A stretch of 8,132 nt of DNA from Clostridiaceae bacterium OM02-2AC (GCA_003481775.1 QULU01000082.1:1-8132); one strand, 5' to 3'; positions 1-6,050 are shown, numbered from the stretch's first letter. Translations and numbers: made by a program. The notes: generated by a model not told the origin, from the letters alone.

Positions 1-2
1 CA

Positions 3-65
3 CTGAAAAAGGCGACCTTCTATAAATATGTGAAGGTGCTGCAGAGCACGGAAATGGAAATGTGA
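3..65 (+). CDS. 3' end of an upstream gene, possibly a recombinase or other helix-turn-helix protein
   Basis: An open frame enters from the left edge and ends at TGA 63-65, giving 20 residues that begin LKKATFYKYVKVLQ. It is directly followed by a rho-independent terminator, which supports a real gene end. The ATFYKYVK stretch resembles the recognition helix of the C-terminal helix-turn-helix of serine recombinases (compare STVYK or STLYRY in resolvases and invertases). Twenty residues are too few to assign a family, so only the gene end is secure and the recombinase reading is a guess. Confidence 0.45.
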   Translation: MKKATFYKYVKVLQSTEMEM

Positions 66-94
66 GCATGAGGAGGGTTTCCTTATGCTTTTTC
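66..94 (+). terminator. Rho-independent terminator of the upstream gene
   Basis: GCATGAGG (66-73) pairs with CCTTATGC (81-88), one G-T pair included, around a 7-base loop. The run TTTTTC follows at 89-94. The stem begins one base after the TGA of the partial gene, so it most likely terminates that gene. Confidence 0.75.
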
Positions 95-239
95 TAATAC
101 ATACGATAAGCGATGGAAGCTTTTATTCTAAAATATCTATTAAATTCTCATGAAAAGATATACATATATATAAATACAGCATGACAGCCTGCTTTCTTCC
201 TTGTATAAAAGCTTTAACCATTGATATGTCTGCCATATG

Positions 240-270
240 AAAAAAGGTCATGTCAATCGACCGACCTTTA
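240..270 (-). terminator. Rho-independent terminator after mscL
   Basis: Read on the minus strand, AAAGGTC (269-263) pairs with GACCTTT (249-243), with an inner GTC/GAC pairing around a short loop. The six A residues at 240-245 of the plus strand form a U tract in the transcript, partly inside the stem. It lies 13 bases past the mscL stop codon and would end the aminopeptidase-mscL transcript. Confidence 0.7.
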
Positions 271-282
271 TATCTGTTAGCC

Positions 283-771
283 TTAGCTATTCAAATTATC
301 ATGTATCCTAGCTTTCTCCAACACAGAGGTACAATGCGGGCAGCGAACCGCCTCTGTGGCAATCTCACTTTTGCAATACGGACATACTTTTGTAGCCTGT
401 GCAGCGTCCTCCTTCTCCTGCGGCTTCTTGACCTTTCTAGAGAGTGAATTCATCATTTTTACCATCATAAAGATAATAAACGCCATGATGATGAAGTTGA
501 TCACCTCTGTGAGAAAGGTTCCGTAATTCAGTGTCGCAGCCTTGGCAGCTACTGCATCCTGCAAAGTATTGTAATGATTTCCATCCAGTGCAATAAACCA
601 GTTGGTAAAATCGATACCGCCGGTACATAATGTAATAACCGGCATGATAACATCATTGACCAGAGAGGCTATGATTTTTTGGAATGCACCGCCGATGATA
701 ACCCCGACCGCCAGATCAAGCACATTTCCCCGCATGATAAACTCTTTAAATTCATTGATAATATGTTTCAT
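283..771 (-). CDS. mscL: Large-conductance mechanosensitive channel MscL with C-terminal zinc ribbon
   Basis: The 162-residue product is an MscL channel, which in the family forms a homopentameric pore in the cell membrane that opens under membrane tension and releases solutes during osmotic downshock. The N-terminal FKEFIMRGNVLDLAVGVIIG signature is followed by the first membrane helix (about 15-45), a periplasmic loop (46-83) and a second helix (about 84-108). A charged linker then leads to two CxxC pairs, C130-P-Y-C133 and C144-P-H-C147, which form an apparent zinc ribbon beyond the usual channel. I chose ATG 771 because AGGAG ends 5 bases before it on the minus strand; a GTG six bases upstream overlaps that ribosome binding site. 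The gene lies 45 bases after the aminopeptidase gene, is probably cotranscribed with it, and is followed by a terminator. The channel assignment is firm; the role of the ribbon is unknown. Confidence 0.95.
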   Translation of the reverse strand: MKHIINEFKEFIMRGNVLDLAVGVIIGGAFQKIIASLVNDVIMPVITLCTGGIDFTNWFIALDGNHYNTLQDAVAAKAATLNYGTFLTEVINFIIMAFIIFMMVKMMNSLSRKVKKPQEKEDAAQATKVCPYCKSEIATEAVRCPHCTSVLEKARIHDNLNS

Positions 772-783
772 AAACACTCCTGC

Positions 784-804
784 ACAGTTTGCTTATCAAA
801 CTGT
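784..804. other. Perfect 8-bp hairpin in the aminopeptidase-mscL gap
   Basis: ACAGTTTG (784-791) and CAAACTGT (797-804) are perfect inverted repeats around a 5-base loop. Read on the plus strand the stem is followed by CTTTTTCTTTTC, like a terminator, yet no plus-strand gene ends here. Read on the minus strand it sits 2 bases before the mscL ribosome binding site and lacks a U tract. It could block antisense transcription, or act as a processing or translation-modulating structure in the two-gene mRNA. Confidence 0.55.
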
Positions 805-816
805 CTTTTTCTTTTC

Positions 817-2076
817 TTACACTTTCAGATGAATGTTGTGTTCCTGCATATATGCTTCGATTTCATCCGGATCCTTGATGATAGAGGAAGACAGATTTAT
901 ACAGCCATCCTCAGTGACCAGCACGTTGTCCTCGATGCGGATGCCGATTCCTTCATCCTCCAGATATAAGCCTGGTTCAATCGTAAACACATTGCCGGGA
1001 CGCAGCTTATAGCCGCTCAAAGACACATCGTGTGTTTCCAGTCCCAGCATGTGCGATACTCCATGCCAGTAATAATCCTCAACCCTTTTTCCACGCTTCA
1101 ACAAGCCAAGCGGCTTCAGCTTGCCTTCATAAAAGTGAAGCAGCTCCTGATTCAGCTCCTTCAGCGTAACGCCCGGATGTACCAGTGACATGATGGTTTG
1201 ATTGGCCTCGAGAACAATATTGTAGATTTCTCTTTGCCGCTTTGTAAAGGCACCATTTGCCGGAAAGGTTCTTGTGATATCGGCATTCATATAATGATAG
1301 CTGGCACCCAGATCACACAGCACAAGGGAGTTCTTTTTTATTTTCTGGTTATTTTCATCATAATGCAGCACAGTGGCATTTCTTCCACTGGCGATAATGG
1401 ATGGAAAGGAATGCGAGCAGCCATTGGTCTTTAATACAAAATCAAACCATGCCTCAACCTGATTCTCTTTCATCGTACTGCATACATGATCCATCATCGC
1501 CATAATTCCCTGTCGTGTGACTTCAATAGCCTGCTTCAAATCAGCAAGCTCTTTTTCATCCTTGATTAAACGCAGACTGCTTATTCTGGCGGCTGCATTA
1601 TGCAGGGTTACATAGGGGTACTGACGCAGCAGCTCTCTTGTGAAGCGATGTGCCTCACTGTCCGCCTGATAGGCTTCTTGCCGTGTGAAATCCGCATAGA
1701 TATCAACACGGGATTCATGATCAAATAATCGTGAAATCTGAAGACCCAGCAGATCCATTGCTTCCTCGATCCAGAAAATCTCCGTAATCTCACTGATATC
1801 AGATGCCTCCTTGGGTAAAAGCTTTCCACCGACCCATTTCGCCTGTTCCTCATCATATTGCTCCAGAAACAGCTGTTCTTTTATTTCTCCCTGCGTTCGG
1901 ATAATTGCCAGAATCATGTTCTCCTTATCCAGACCGCTCAGGTAATAGAAGCTTCTGTCTACGCTGAATGGGTACTTTTCATCGCCTACCTTATACGGGG
2001 CTTTACCGCTGAAGAACAAAGCGATGGAATTTTCCGGCAGCAGATTAGCCAGTGCATGACGTCGTTGCTTATACAT
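817..2076 (-). CDS. pepP: M24-family Xaa-Pro aminopeptidase (aminopeptidase P)
   Basis: The 419-residue product is a cytosolic metallopeptidase of the M24B (aminopeptidase P) type, which removes an N-terminal residue preceding proline. The N-terminal domain begins with the family-typical RRHALANLLPENSIALFFSG and contains the usual FYYLSGL segment near residues 43-49. The C-terminal pita-bread domain (about 175-419) shows all five metal ligands: D255 and D266 (CDLGASYHYMNADITRTFP), H342 (HGVSHMLGLETHD), E367 (TIEPGLY) and E382 (GIRIEDN). H238 and H349 match conserved substrate-site histidines. Length fits the family. I chose ATG 2076 because AGAGG lies 9 bases upstream on the minus strand; an in-frame GTG at 2112 has no such site. 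It is the first gene of a minus-strand pair with mscL and is divergent from the PTS operon. The family is certain; the precise substrate (free peptides or proline dipeptides) is not. Confidence 0.93.
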   Translation of the reverse strand: MYKQRRHALANLLPENSIALFFSGKAPYKVGDEKYPFSVDRSFYYLSGLDKENMILAIIRTQGEIKEQLFLEQYDEEQAKWVGGKLLPKEASDISEITEIFWIEEAMDLLGLQISRLFDHESRVDIYADFTRQEAYQADSEAHRFTRELLRQYPYVTLHNAAARISSLRLIKDEKELADLKQAIEVTRQGIMAMMDHVCSTMKENQVEAWFDFVLKTNGCSHSFPSIIASGRNATVLHYDENNQKIKKNSLVLCDLGASYHYMNADITRTFPANGAFTKRQREIYNIVLEANQTIMSLVHPGVTLKELNQELLHFYEGKLKPLGLLKRGKRVEDYYWHGVSHMLGLETHDVSLSGYKLRPGNVFTIEPGLYLEDEGIGIRIEDNVLVTEDGCINLSSSIIKDPDEIEAYMQEHNIHLKV

Positions 2077-2102
2077 TCTATCAATCCTCTTTTCTACTAT
2101 GT

Positions 2103-2132
2103 ATTGTACCACGAAATGTTGATTTAAGTAAA
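2103..2132 (-). promoter_or_regulatory. Probable promoter of the aminopeptidase-mscL unit
   Basis: On the minus strand TTTACT (2132-2127) and TACAAT (2108-2103) are separated by 18 bases. The -10 element lies 26 bases before the chosen ATG at 2076, leaving room for a short leader with the AGAGG ribosome binding site. The -10 is good (5 of 6) and the -35 moderate. Confidence 0.45.
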
Positions 2133-2167
2133 AGGTGCAGGAAAATGATGCAGTTGGTGTTGATTGG

Positions 2168-2184
2168 CTTATACATTTGTACAG
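2168..2184. promoter_or_regulatory. Candidate regulator operator, distal copy
   Basis: CTTATACATTTGTACAG matches the proximal motif at 2437-2453 at 15 of 17 positions and is partly palindromic around TACA-TT-TGTA. It lies about 36 bases upstream of the aminopeptidase -35 element and 269 bases (start to start) from the other copy. A SorC-family regulator encoded immediately downstream is the obvious candidate to bind it. That link is inference. Confidence 0.45.
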
Positions 2185-2387
2185 AAGCGCGGACAGGTAT
2201 CCTTTACAGCGTTTAAAAAGCTGTGAACTTATCGGATGTAATGGGGTTTTATAGACTTTATGAAGAGGCAGACAGAATTTATGTGCAAAAAGAAAAGGAA
2301 AAGATCATACAGATACTCCTGTTGTAATGTGGAAATCCTTTGTTTATCGTCATATTTTCATATTGTGAAAGAACTATCATTCAATCA

Positions 2388-2406
2388 TTGTTTCTATATG
2401 GAACAA
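2388..2406. promoter_or_regulatory. Imperfect inverted repeat upstream of the operon promoter
   Basis: TTGTTTC (2388-2394) and GGAACAA (2400-2406) are inverted arms around the 5-base spacer TATAT. They match at 6 of 7 positions, with the remaining pair a G-T. It differs in sequence from the two 17-base motifs, so it may be the site of another regulator. It lies about 58 bases upstream of the TTGACC -35 element. Confidence 0.35.
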
Positions 2407-2436
2407 ATGATTAAGATAAACATTTAACAAAATTCA

Positions 2437-2453
2437 CTTATACATATGTTCAG
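2437..2453. promoter_or_regulatory. Candidate regulator operator, proximal copy
   Basis: CTTATACATATGTTCAG centres on the perfect palindrome ACATATGT (2442-2449) and repeats the distal motif at 2168-2184 with two differences. It ends 10 bases before the -35 element TTGACC, a position that suits a transcription activator, or a repressor if a more upstream promoter is used. The neighbouring SorC-type regulator is the likely ligand-responsive protein; binding is inferred from position and repetition only. Confidence 0.5.
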
Positions 2454-2463
2454 TATTTATGCA

Positions 2464-2492
2464 TTGACCTCAATAAAATGCTGTGGTAATCT
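2464..2492 (+). promoter_or_regulatory. Probable promoter of the PTS operon
   Basis: TTGACC (2464-2469) is separated by 17 bases from TAATCT (2487-2492). TG at 2484-2485 gives an extended -10 that compensates for the weak hexamer. Transcription would start near 2499, about 36 bases before the regulator's ATG. An alternative -10, TAAAAT at 2474-2479, has no good -35, and the proximal 17-base motif would cover that region. A weak -10 with an upstream operator is the usual picture of an activated promoter. Confidence 0.5.
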
Positions 2493-2504
2493 TAAAGCAG
2501 ATAA

Positions 2505-2518
2505 AGGAACCGCTTACA
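2505..2518 (+). promoter_or_regulatory. Possible catabolite-responsive element (cre) for CcpA
   Basis: AGGAACCGCTTACA matches the CcpA consensus TGWAANCGNTNWCA at 9 of 11 defined positions, including the central CG. The mismatches are the first T and the W at position 3. It lies just downstream of the predicted transcription start (near 2499), a usual place for CcpA roadblock repression of sugar operons. A single imperfect site found by eye is weak evidence. Confidence 0.35.
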
Positions 2519-2534
2519 GAAAGGAGGCGCTGGA

Positions 2535-3536
2535 ATGAAAAAAATTGTTGATGATGCTCGGCTGATTTATAAATGCTGTTATCTGTATTACATGGATGGA
2601 CTCGGACAAAAGGAAATCTGTGATCAGCTTGGAATCTCACGAGCGACTGTTTCAAGGCTGTTAAAGGCCGGCAAGGAAAACGGTGTTGTCAGAATTGAAT
2701 TGGATAATCCGGATAGTATTCTGTATGGGGAGCTGGAGAGAAGCATAGAACAGCAGCTGGGTCTGAAGGAAGTGCTGATTGTTGATGAAATGGAGCTGGA
2801 AAGCAAAGCCGATCATATGCAGCGGGTATATGAGGAGGCACTGGCCTATCTGGCGCGCATCTTTCACAATCAGGATTATATTGGAGTTTCCATGGGAAAG
2901 ACCTTGTATAATCTGGCCAACGGTAAAATCAGTGTTGAGGAGATTGACTGTACCTTTGTTCCGGTAGTTGGCGGTGTCGGTACACAGCTGCAATCGGATG
3001 AGGGATATCATTCCAACGAAATCGCCAATGCCTTTGCGAAGAAGTTTCACGGCAGTGCTGTTCAGTTCTTCGCGCCTGCCATGTTCAATGATACGAATAT
3101 CATGGAGGGCTTTCTCAAGGAACGCCCCGTGCAGGAAGTAACCGCACTGTTTAAAAAGCTGAAAACCGTCATTATGGGAATTGGCTCCTGCAGCTCCAGA
3201 GATTCCACCCTCGTGAAATGCGGTTATCTCAGCAAAGAGGACTATGAGCAGTTCAAGGAACAGGGAGCTGTCGGAGATGTGTTATTGAAGTTTCTGGATA
3301 AAGATGGAAACAGTACAGCATTTCATGAATTTAATGAACGGGTGATGGGACTGTCGGATGAAGGACTCATGAATATAGAAAACCGTATCGGAATCGCGGT
3401 GGGTGAAGAAAAGAGCAAGGCCATTCTCGGTGTAATCCGGGCAAAGAAAATCAATATTCTGATTACCGATATCAGCTGTGTTAAGCAGCTGCTGTTATTG
3501 ATGGAAGAGGAGGGATCATCATGTCAAACGATTTGA
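2535..3536 (+). CDS. SorC/DeoR-family sugar-binding transcriptional regulator
   Basis: The 333-residue product has an N-terminal helix-turn-helix at about 22-46 (GLGQKEICDQLGISRATVSRLLKAG) and the SorC-type sugar-phosphate-binding domain at about 60-325. Visible family motifs are GVSMGKTL (117-124), PVVGGVGTQ (143-151), GIGSC (215-219), GAVGDVL (244-250) and the closing block from 286 to 312 ending ILITD. Family members bind DNA as oligomers and sense a phosphorylated sugar or polyol, so this one probably responds to the product of the downstream PTS. The start is fixed by AAGGAGG at 2521-2527, 7 bases before ATG. It is the first gene of the operon, and its end overlaps gutM by 16 bases, indicating coupled translation. 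SorC-family proteins may activate or repress, and the sequence does not decide which. The true inducer is unknown. Confidence 0.9.
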   Translation: MKKIVDDARLIYKCCYLYYMDGLGQKEICDQLGISRATVSRLLKAGKENGVVRIELDNPDSILYGELERSIEQQLGLKEVLIVDEMELESKADHMQRVYEEALAYLARIFHNQDYIGVSMGKTLYNLANGKISVEEIDCTFVPVVGGVGTQLQSDEGYHSNEIANAFAKKFHGSAVQFFAPAMFNDTNIMEGFLKERPVQEVTALFKKLKTVIMGIGSCSSRDSTLVKCGYLSKEDYEQFKEQGAVGDVLLKFLDKDGNSTAFHEFNERVMGLSDEGLMNIENRIGIAVGEEKSKAILGVIRAKKINILITDISCVKQLLLLMEEEGSSCQTI

Positions 3537-3985
3537 TGCTGATCTTTATGATTGCGATATCACTGTTTGTTATGCAGGCAGTGGGAGGTGTATTCCAGAT
3601 TAGAAATTATAAAACTGCTATACGGCGTGTTCATAAAAAGGGAAATGTGGGAATCGGACAGAAAAGAGGTAAGCTCTTCAATGGAAATATCGTAATCATT
3701 GCCTGTGATTGTGAGCAAATCATCACAGATTGTGAGATTATGGACGGCAAGACCTTCCTGGCAAAGTTTCATCAGGTAGATCGTCTGCTGGGCAAAAATT
3801 TAAAAGGGGTATCAATCGATGAGCTTCTAAAACAGCTTCGCTCCATGGAAGCGAAAAAACAGAAGCAGTATCGAGGATATATACAGGCATTGGAAGCACT
3901 GGAGCTGCGCTTTCACAATGCAGACTGCACGGAAGAGATGAACACGGCCGAACATCTCGAACTGCGTAAGAGTGGATTGACATAA
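3521..3985 (+). CDS. gutM: GutM-family glucitol operon activator
   Basis: The 154-residue product matches GutM (SrlM), the accessory activator of glucitol operons. An N-terminal hydrophobic segment (about 6-27) is followed by the family pattern QAVGGVFQIRNY, then GNVGIGQKRGKLF (41-53), IVIIACDCEQIITD (57-70) and MDGKTFLAKF (74-83), which parallels E. coli GutM closely. E. coli GutM is about 119 residues; this protein has a longer, charged, helix-prone C-terminus (about 100-154) of unknown role. The N-terminal segment suggests membrane anchoring with the rest in the cytosol. GAGGAGGG at 3507-3514 lies 6 bases before ATG. It overlaps the regulator gene and precedes the PTS genes by 14 bases, so the operon encodes two regulators of different types. 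How GutM activates is not settled in the family. Confidence 0.85.
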   Translation: MSNDLMLIFMIAISLFVMQAVGGVFQIRNYKTAIRRVHKKGNVGIGQKRGKLFNGNIVIIACDCEQIITDCEIMDGKTFLAKFHQVDRLLGKNLKGVSIDELLKQLRSMEAKKQKQYRGYIQALEALELRFHNADCTEEMNTAEHLELRKSGLT

Positions 3986-3999
3986 GGAGGAAGTGACAT

Positions 4000-4542
4000 A
4001 TGGAATTCATATCTGATTTTGCACAAGGATTCATGGCATTATTTCAGGCAGGAGGAGAAACCTTCGTAGGGTGGGTTACCGGGATTATCCCTATGGTAAT
4101 CTGTCTGATGACAGCCATCAATTCCATCATCAAGCTGATAGGAGAAAAACGAGTTGAAAGCTTCACAAAGAAACTGACAAGATATACGATTGCGCGCTAT
4201 ACCGTTGTACCGGTGCTGGCAGTGCTGTTTCTGGGAAACCCGATGTGTTATACCTTTGGGCGCTTCGTGGAAGAAAAATACAAGCCTGCATATTATGATT
4301 CCTGTGTAAGCTTTCTGCATCCGGTAACCGGATTATTCCCGCATGCAAATCCAGGAGAGCTGTTTGTATACATGGGGATTGCGGCAGGTATTACAAAGCT
4401 GAATCTGCCGCTTGGGGATCTGGCAGTTCGTTATTTCATCGTTGGTCTGATTGTCATTTTGATCAGAGGTGTACTGACGGAGAAAATCTATCAGCGACTG
4501 ACTTCAAAATTTACAAATGCAAAAGGAAACACGGAGGAATAG
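4000..4542 (+). CDS. srlA: PTS glucitol/sorbitol-type transporter subunit IIC (SrlA)
   Basis: The 180-residue membrane protein is the N-terminal part of the split glucitol-family permease. It aligns by eye to E. coli SrlA along its whole length: FQAGGETFVGWVTGIIP (15-31), GNPMCYTFGRFVEEKYKPAYY (79-99), GLFPHANPGELFVYMGIAAG and LNLPLGDLAVRYFIVGL. Hydrophobic stretches at about 23-45, 66-82, 116-132 and 140-160 are the likely membrane segments. With the C domain of SrlE it forms the channel through which the polyol passes while being phosphorylated. AAGGAGG at 3984-3990 overlaps the gutM stop codon and lies 9 bases before ATG. The gap to srlE is 3 bases. The family is certain, but specificity within it (sorbitol or another polyol) cannot be read from the sequence. 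Confidence 0.95.
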   Translation: MEFISDFAQGFMALFQAGGETFVGWVTGIIPMVICLMTAINSIIKLIGEKRVESFTKKLTRYTIARYTVVPVLAVLFLGNPMCYTFGRFVEEKYKPAYYDSCVSFLHPVTGLFPHANPGELFVYMGIAAGITKLNLPLGDLAVRYFIVGLIVILIRGVLTEKIYQRLTSKFTNAKGNTEE

Positions 4543-4545
4543 GAC

Positions 4546-5544
4546 ATGTATAGAAAGGTAAAAATCACGAAGGGAAGCAGTGGCTGGGGCGGACCGCTGG
4601 TGCTGGAACCCAATGAAACCTGCAATAAAATCTTGTGTGTAACCGGTGGGGGAATTCATCCGATTGCCGCAAAAATCGCTGAAATGACTGGAGCTGAAAC
4701 CGTAGATGGCTTTAAAACGACTGTTCCGGATGAACAGGTGCTTGTAGCGGTAGTGGACTGCGGGGGGACTGCACGCTGTGGTGTTTATCCGAAAAAACGC
4801 ATTCATACAGTGAATATCGTTCCGGTAGGTGCTGTCGGACCACTGGCACAGTTTATTACAGAGGACATCTATGTATCTGATGTAAAAGAGGATAACATCG
4901 TATTTACGGATGAAGAGGTGCATACGGAAAAAGAACCGGAAGAGAAACGTAAGCCGGGGGCACCAAAGACAAAGGCACAGGCCAGAAAAGAGCTGGAAGA
5001 GGCGAATCAGGGGAAAAAGCCCGGTATTATTACCAGAATCGGTATTGGTGTCGGTCAGGTGGTAAACAAATTCTTTGCGGCAGGACGTGAGTCCATCGAA
5101 ATGGTGATCAAGAATGTATTGCCGTTCATGGCCTTTACATCCACAATTCTTGGTATTATACAGGTCAGTGGTTTGGGAAATGTCATCGCAAATACGATTT
5201 CTCCACTATGCTCGACCATGCCGGGAATGATTGTAATCTCATTGATTTGCGGTCTGCCGTTCCTGTCTCCCATCTTGGGTCCTGGTGCAGTTATCGCACA
5301 GGTTGTCGGTACCCTGCTCGGTGCGGAAATCGGTCTGGGAAATATCCCTGCACAATACGCACTACCAGCTTTGTTTGCTATCAATGCACAGGTCGGCGGT
5401 GACTTTGTACCGGTAGGATTATCGCTTGGTGAGGCAGAACCGGAAACGATTGAGTTCGGTGTTCCGGCAGTCTTATACTCCCGTGTGATAACCGGGCCTC
5501 TGGCTGTTATCATCGCATTCGTATTCAGTATTGGCATGTACTAA
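4546..5544 (+). CDS. srlE: PTS glucitol/sorbitol-type transporter subunit IIBC (SrlE)
   Basis: The 332-residue product carries the cytosolic IIB domain (about 1-125) followed by the second membrane domain (about 165-332). The N-terminal SSGWGGPLVL and the phosphorylation-site block VVDCGGTARCGVYPKKR are clear. C72, matching the first cysteine of the E. coli block, is the likely phosphocysteine that receives phosphate from IIA and passes it to the incoming polyol. The membrane part shows NVLPFMAFTSTILGII, PFLSPILGPGAVIAQVVG, GLGNIPAQYALPALFAINAQ and DFVPVGLSLGEAEPE, all typical of SrlE. A highly charged linker (about 122-160, rich in E, K and R) joins the two domains and looks longer than in the E. 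coli protein. ACGGAGG at 4531-4537 precedes ATG by 8 bases, inside the end of srlA. Substrate specificity is open for the same reason as for SrlA. Confidence 0.95.
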   Translation: MYRKVKITKGSSGWGGPLVLEPNETCNKILCVTGGGIHPIAAKIAEMTGAETVDGFKTTVPDEQVLVAVVDCGGTARCGVYPKKRIHTVNIVPVGAVGPLAQFITEDIYVSDVKEDNIVFTDEEVHTEKEPEEKRKPGAPKTKAQARKELEEANQGKKPGIITRIGIGVGQVVNKFFAAGRESIEMVIKNVLPFMAFTSTILGIIQVSGLGNVIANTISPLCSTMPGMIVISLICGLPFLSPILGPGAVIAQVVGTLLGAEIGLGNIPAQYALPALFAINAQVGGDFVPVGLSLGEAEPETIEFGVPAVLYSRVITGPLAVIIAFVFSIGMY

Positions 5545-5556
5545 AAAGGAGGCATC

Positions 5557-5922
5557 ATGAAATATCAGGCAACGATTACAGGACTCGGCGCATGTGCTCT
5601 GGATTTTCTGGATGAATGCTGTAACTTCATTATCATCTTCAATGAGGATGCACCTTCGGAGCTGGCAGACATCTCTGTCCTGCATACCAAATGTGAAGTG
5701 AAAGAAGACCCGAAAAAGGGAGATACAGTTCGTATCTGCGGTGTGGAATATACGATATCCGATGTCGGCTGGGAAGCACTCAATACGCTGAAAGAGCTGG
5801 GGCACTGTACGCTGTCCTTCAAGGGGCTGGATACAGTGGAACGACCGGGGATCATTGAGCTTGTCGGCGAGCCTATCAAAGCAGAACAGCTGCTTGTCGG
5901 TGGAACAATAGAAATTGAATGA
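5557..5922 (+). CDS. srlB: PTS glucitol/sorbitol-type transporter subunit IIA (SrlB)
   Basis: The 121-residue cytosolic protein is the IIA component, which takes phosphate from HPr and donates it to the IIB cysteine of SrlE. Length matches the family (E. coli SrlB, 123). H43 in VLHTKCEV occupies the position of the E. coli phosphohistidine region (IHCHGEL), though the second histidine found two residues later in E. coli is cysteine-adjacent and absent here. LKELGHCTLSFKGLDTVERPGIIELVGEP is the usual C-terminal signature. AAAGGAGG at 5545-5552 lies 4 bases before ATG, a short spacing. The gene follows srlE by 12 bases and completes the transporter. A partial degenerate copy of its own 3' end lies just downstream (5952-5984). 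Confidence 0.93.
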   Translation: MKYQATITGLGACALDFLDECCNFIIIFNEDAPSELADISVLHTKCEVKEDPKKGDTVRICGVEYTISDVGWEALNTLKELGHCTLSFKGLDTVERPGIIELVGEPIKAEQLLVGGTIEIE

Positions 5923-5951
5923 CGAAATTGTAAATGAATCAAGAGATTAAA

Positions 5952-5984
5952 CAAAGCAGAAAATAGAAATTGTGCAACGAAATT
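5952..5984 (+). repeat. Degenerate partial copy of the srlB 3' end
   Basis: CAAAGCAGAA at 5952-5961 repeats srlB 5877-5886. It is directly followed by AATAGAAATTG (5962-5972), which repeats srlB 5907-5917, so 20 bases present in srlB are missing from the copy. After five differing bases CGAAATT occurs in both (5923-5929 and 5978-5984). The 128-base gap between srlB and the oxidoreductase gene, unusually long for this operon, therefore contains a decayed duplication of the srlB terminus. Confidence 0.55.
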
Positions 5985-6050
5985 ATTAAAGGATGGAAGC
6001 AAGAAAATAACAGGATCTATTTATATATAGGAAAAAGGAGGACATCTGTT

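Larger units (their letters stand above)
2077..2534. other. Divergent intergenic regulatory region
   Basis: These 458 bases separate the aminopeptidase gene from the PTS operon and contain no credible gene. They carry a promoter for each direction, two near-identical 17-base motifs (2168-2184 and 2437-2453), an inverted repeat (2388-2406), a second small palindrome TTTCA-N5-TGAAA (2356-2370) and a possible cre site (2505-2518). The right half (2340-2460) is AT-rich. The middle (2185-2340) shows nothing I can assign. Confidence 0.7.

Noticed and set aside
150..178. AT-rich alternating stretch in the left intergenic region
   Set aside because: It is only low-complexity AT sequence; no repeat array, promoter pair or hairpin could be supported.
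2074..2112. Longer start of the aminopeptidase at GTG 2112
   Set aside because: It would overlap the predicted -10 promoter element and lacks a ribosome site. ATG 2076 has AGAGG upstream and gives the usual family N-terminus.
2241..2327. Short plus-strand frame of 28 codons in the divergent region (MGFYRLYEEADRIYVQ...)
   Set aside because: The composition looks protein-like, but there is no ribosome binding site before the ATG, the frame is very short, and I recognise no family. It could be a gene remnant, but I cannot support it.
2366..2379. TGAAAGAACTATCA as a cre site
   Set aside because: The outer positions match the consensus but the central CG, the most conserved part, is AA. The site at 2505-2518 is the better candidate.
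5055..5537. 160-codon minus-strand open frame opposite srlE
   Set aside because: It is a shadow of the strongly conserved membrane-domain coding sequence; no ribosome binding site or family resemblance.
6016..6032. Internal promoter before the oxidoreductase gene (TATATA)
   Set aside because: The AT-rich hexamer has no convincing -35 element at 16-18 bases, and AT-rich spacers give such matches by chance.
5970..6050. Longer start of the oxidoreductase at TTG 5970
   Set aside because: The extra 27 residues do not look like the family N-terminus, no ribosome site precedes the TTG, and it lies in the duplicated srlB relic. AAAGGAGG before ATG 6051 is decisive.
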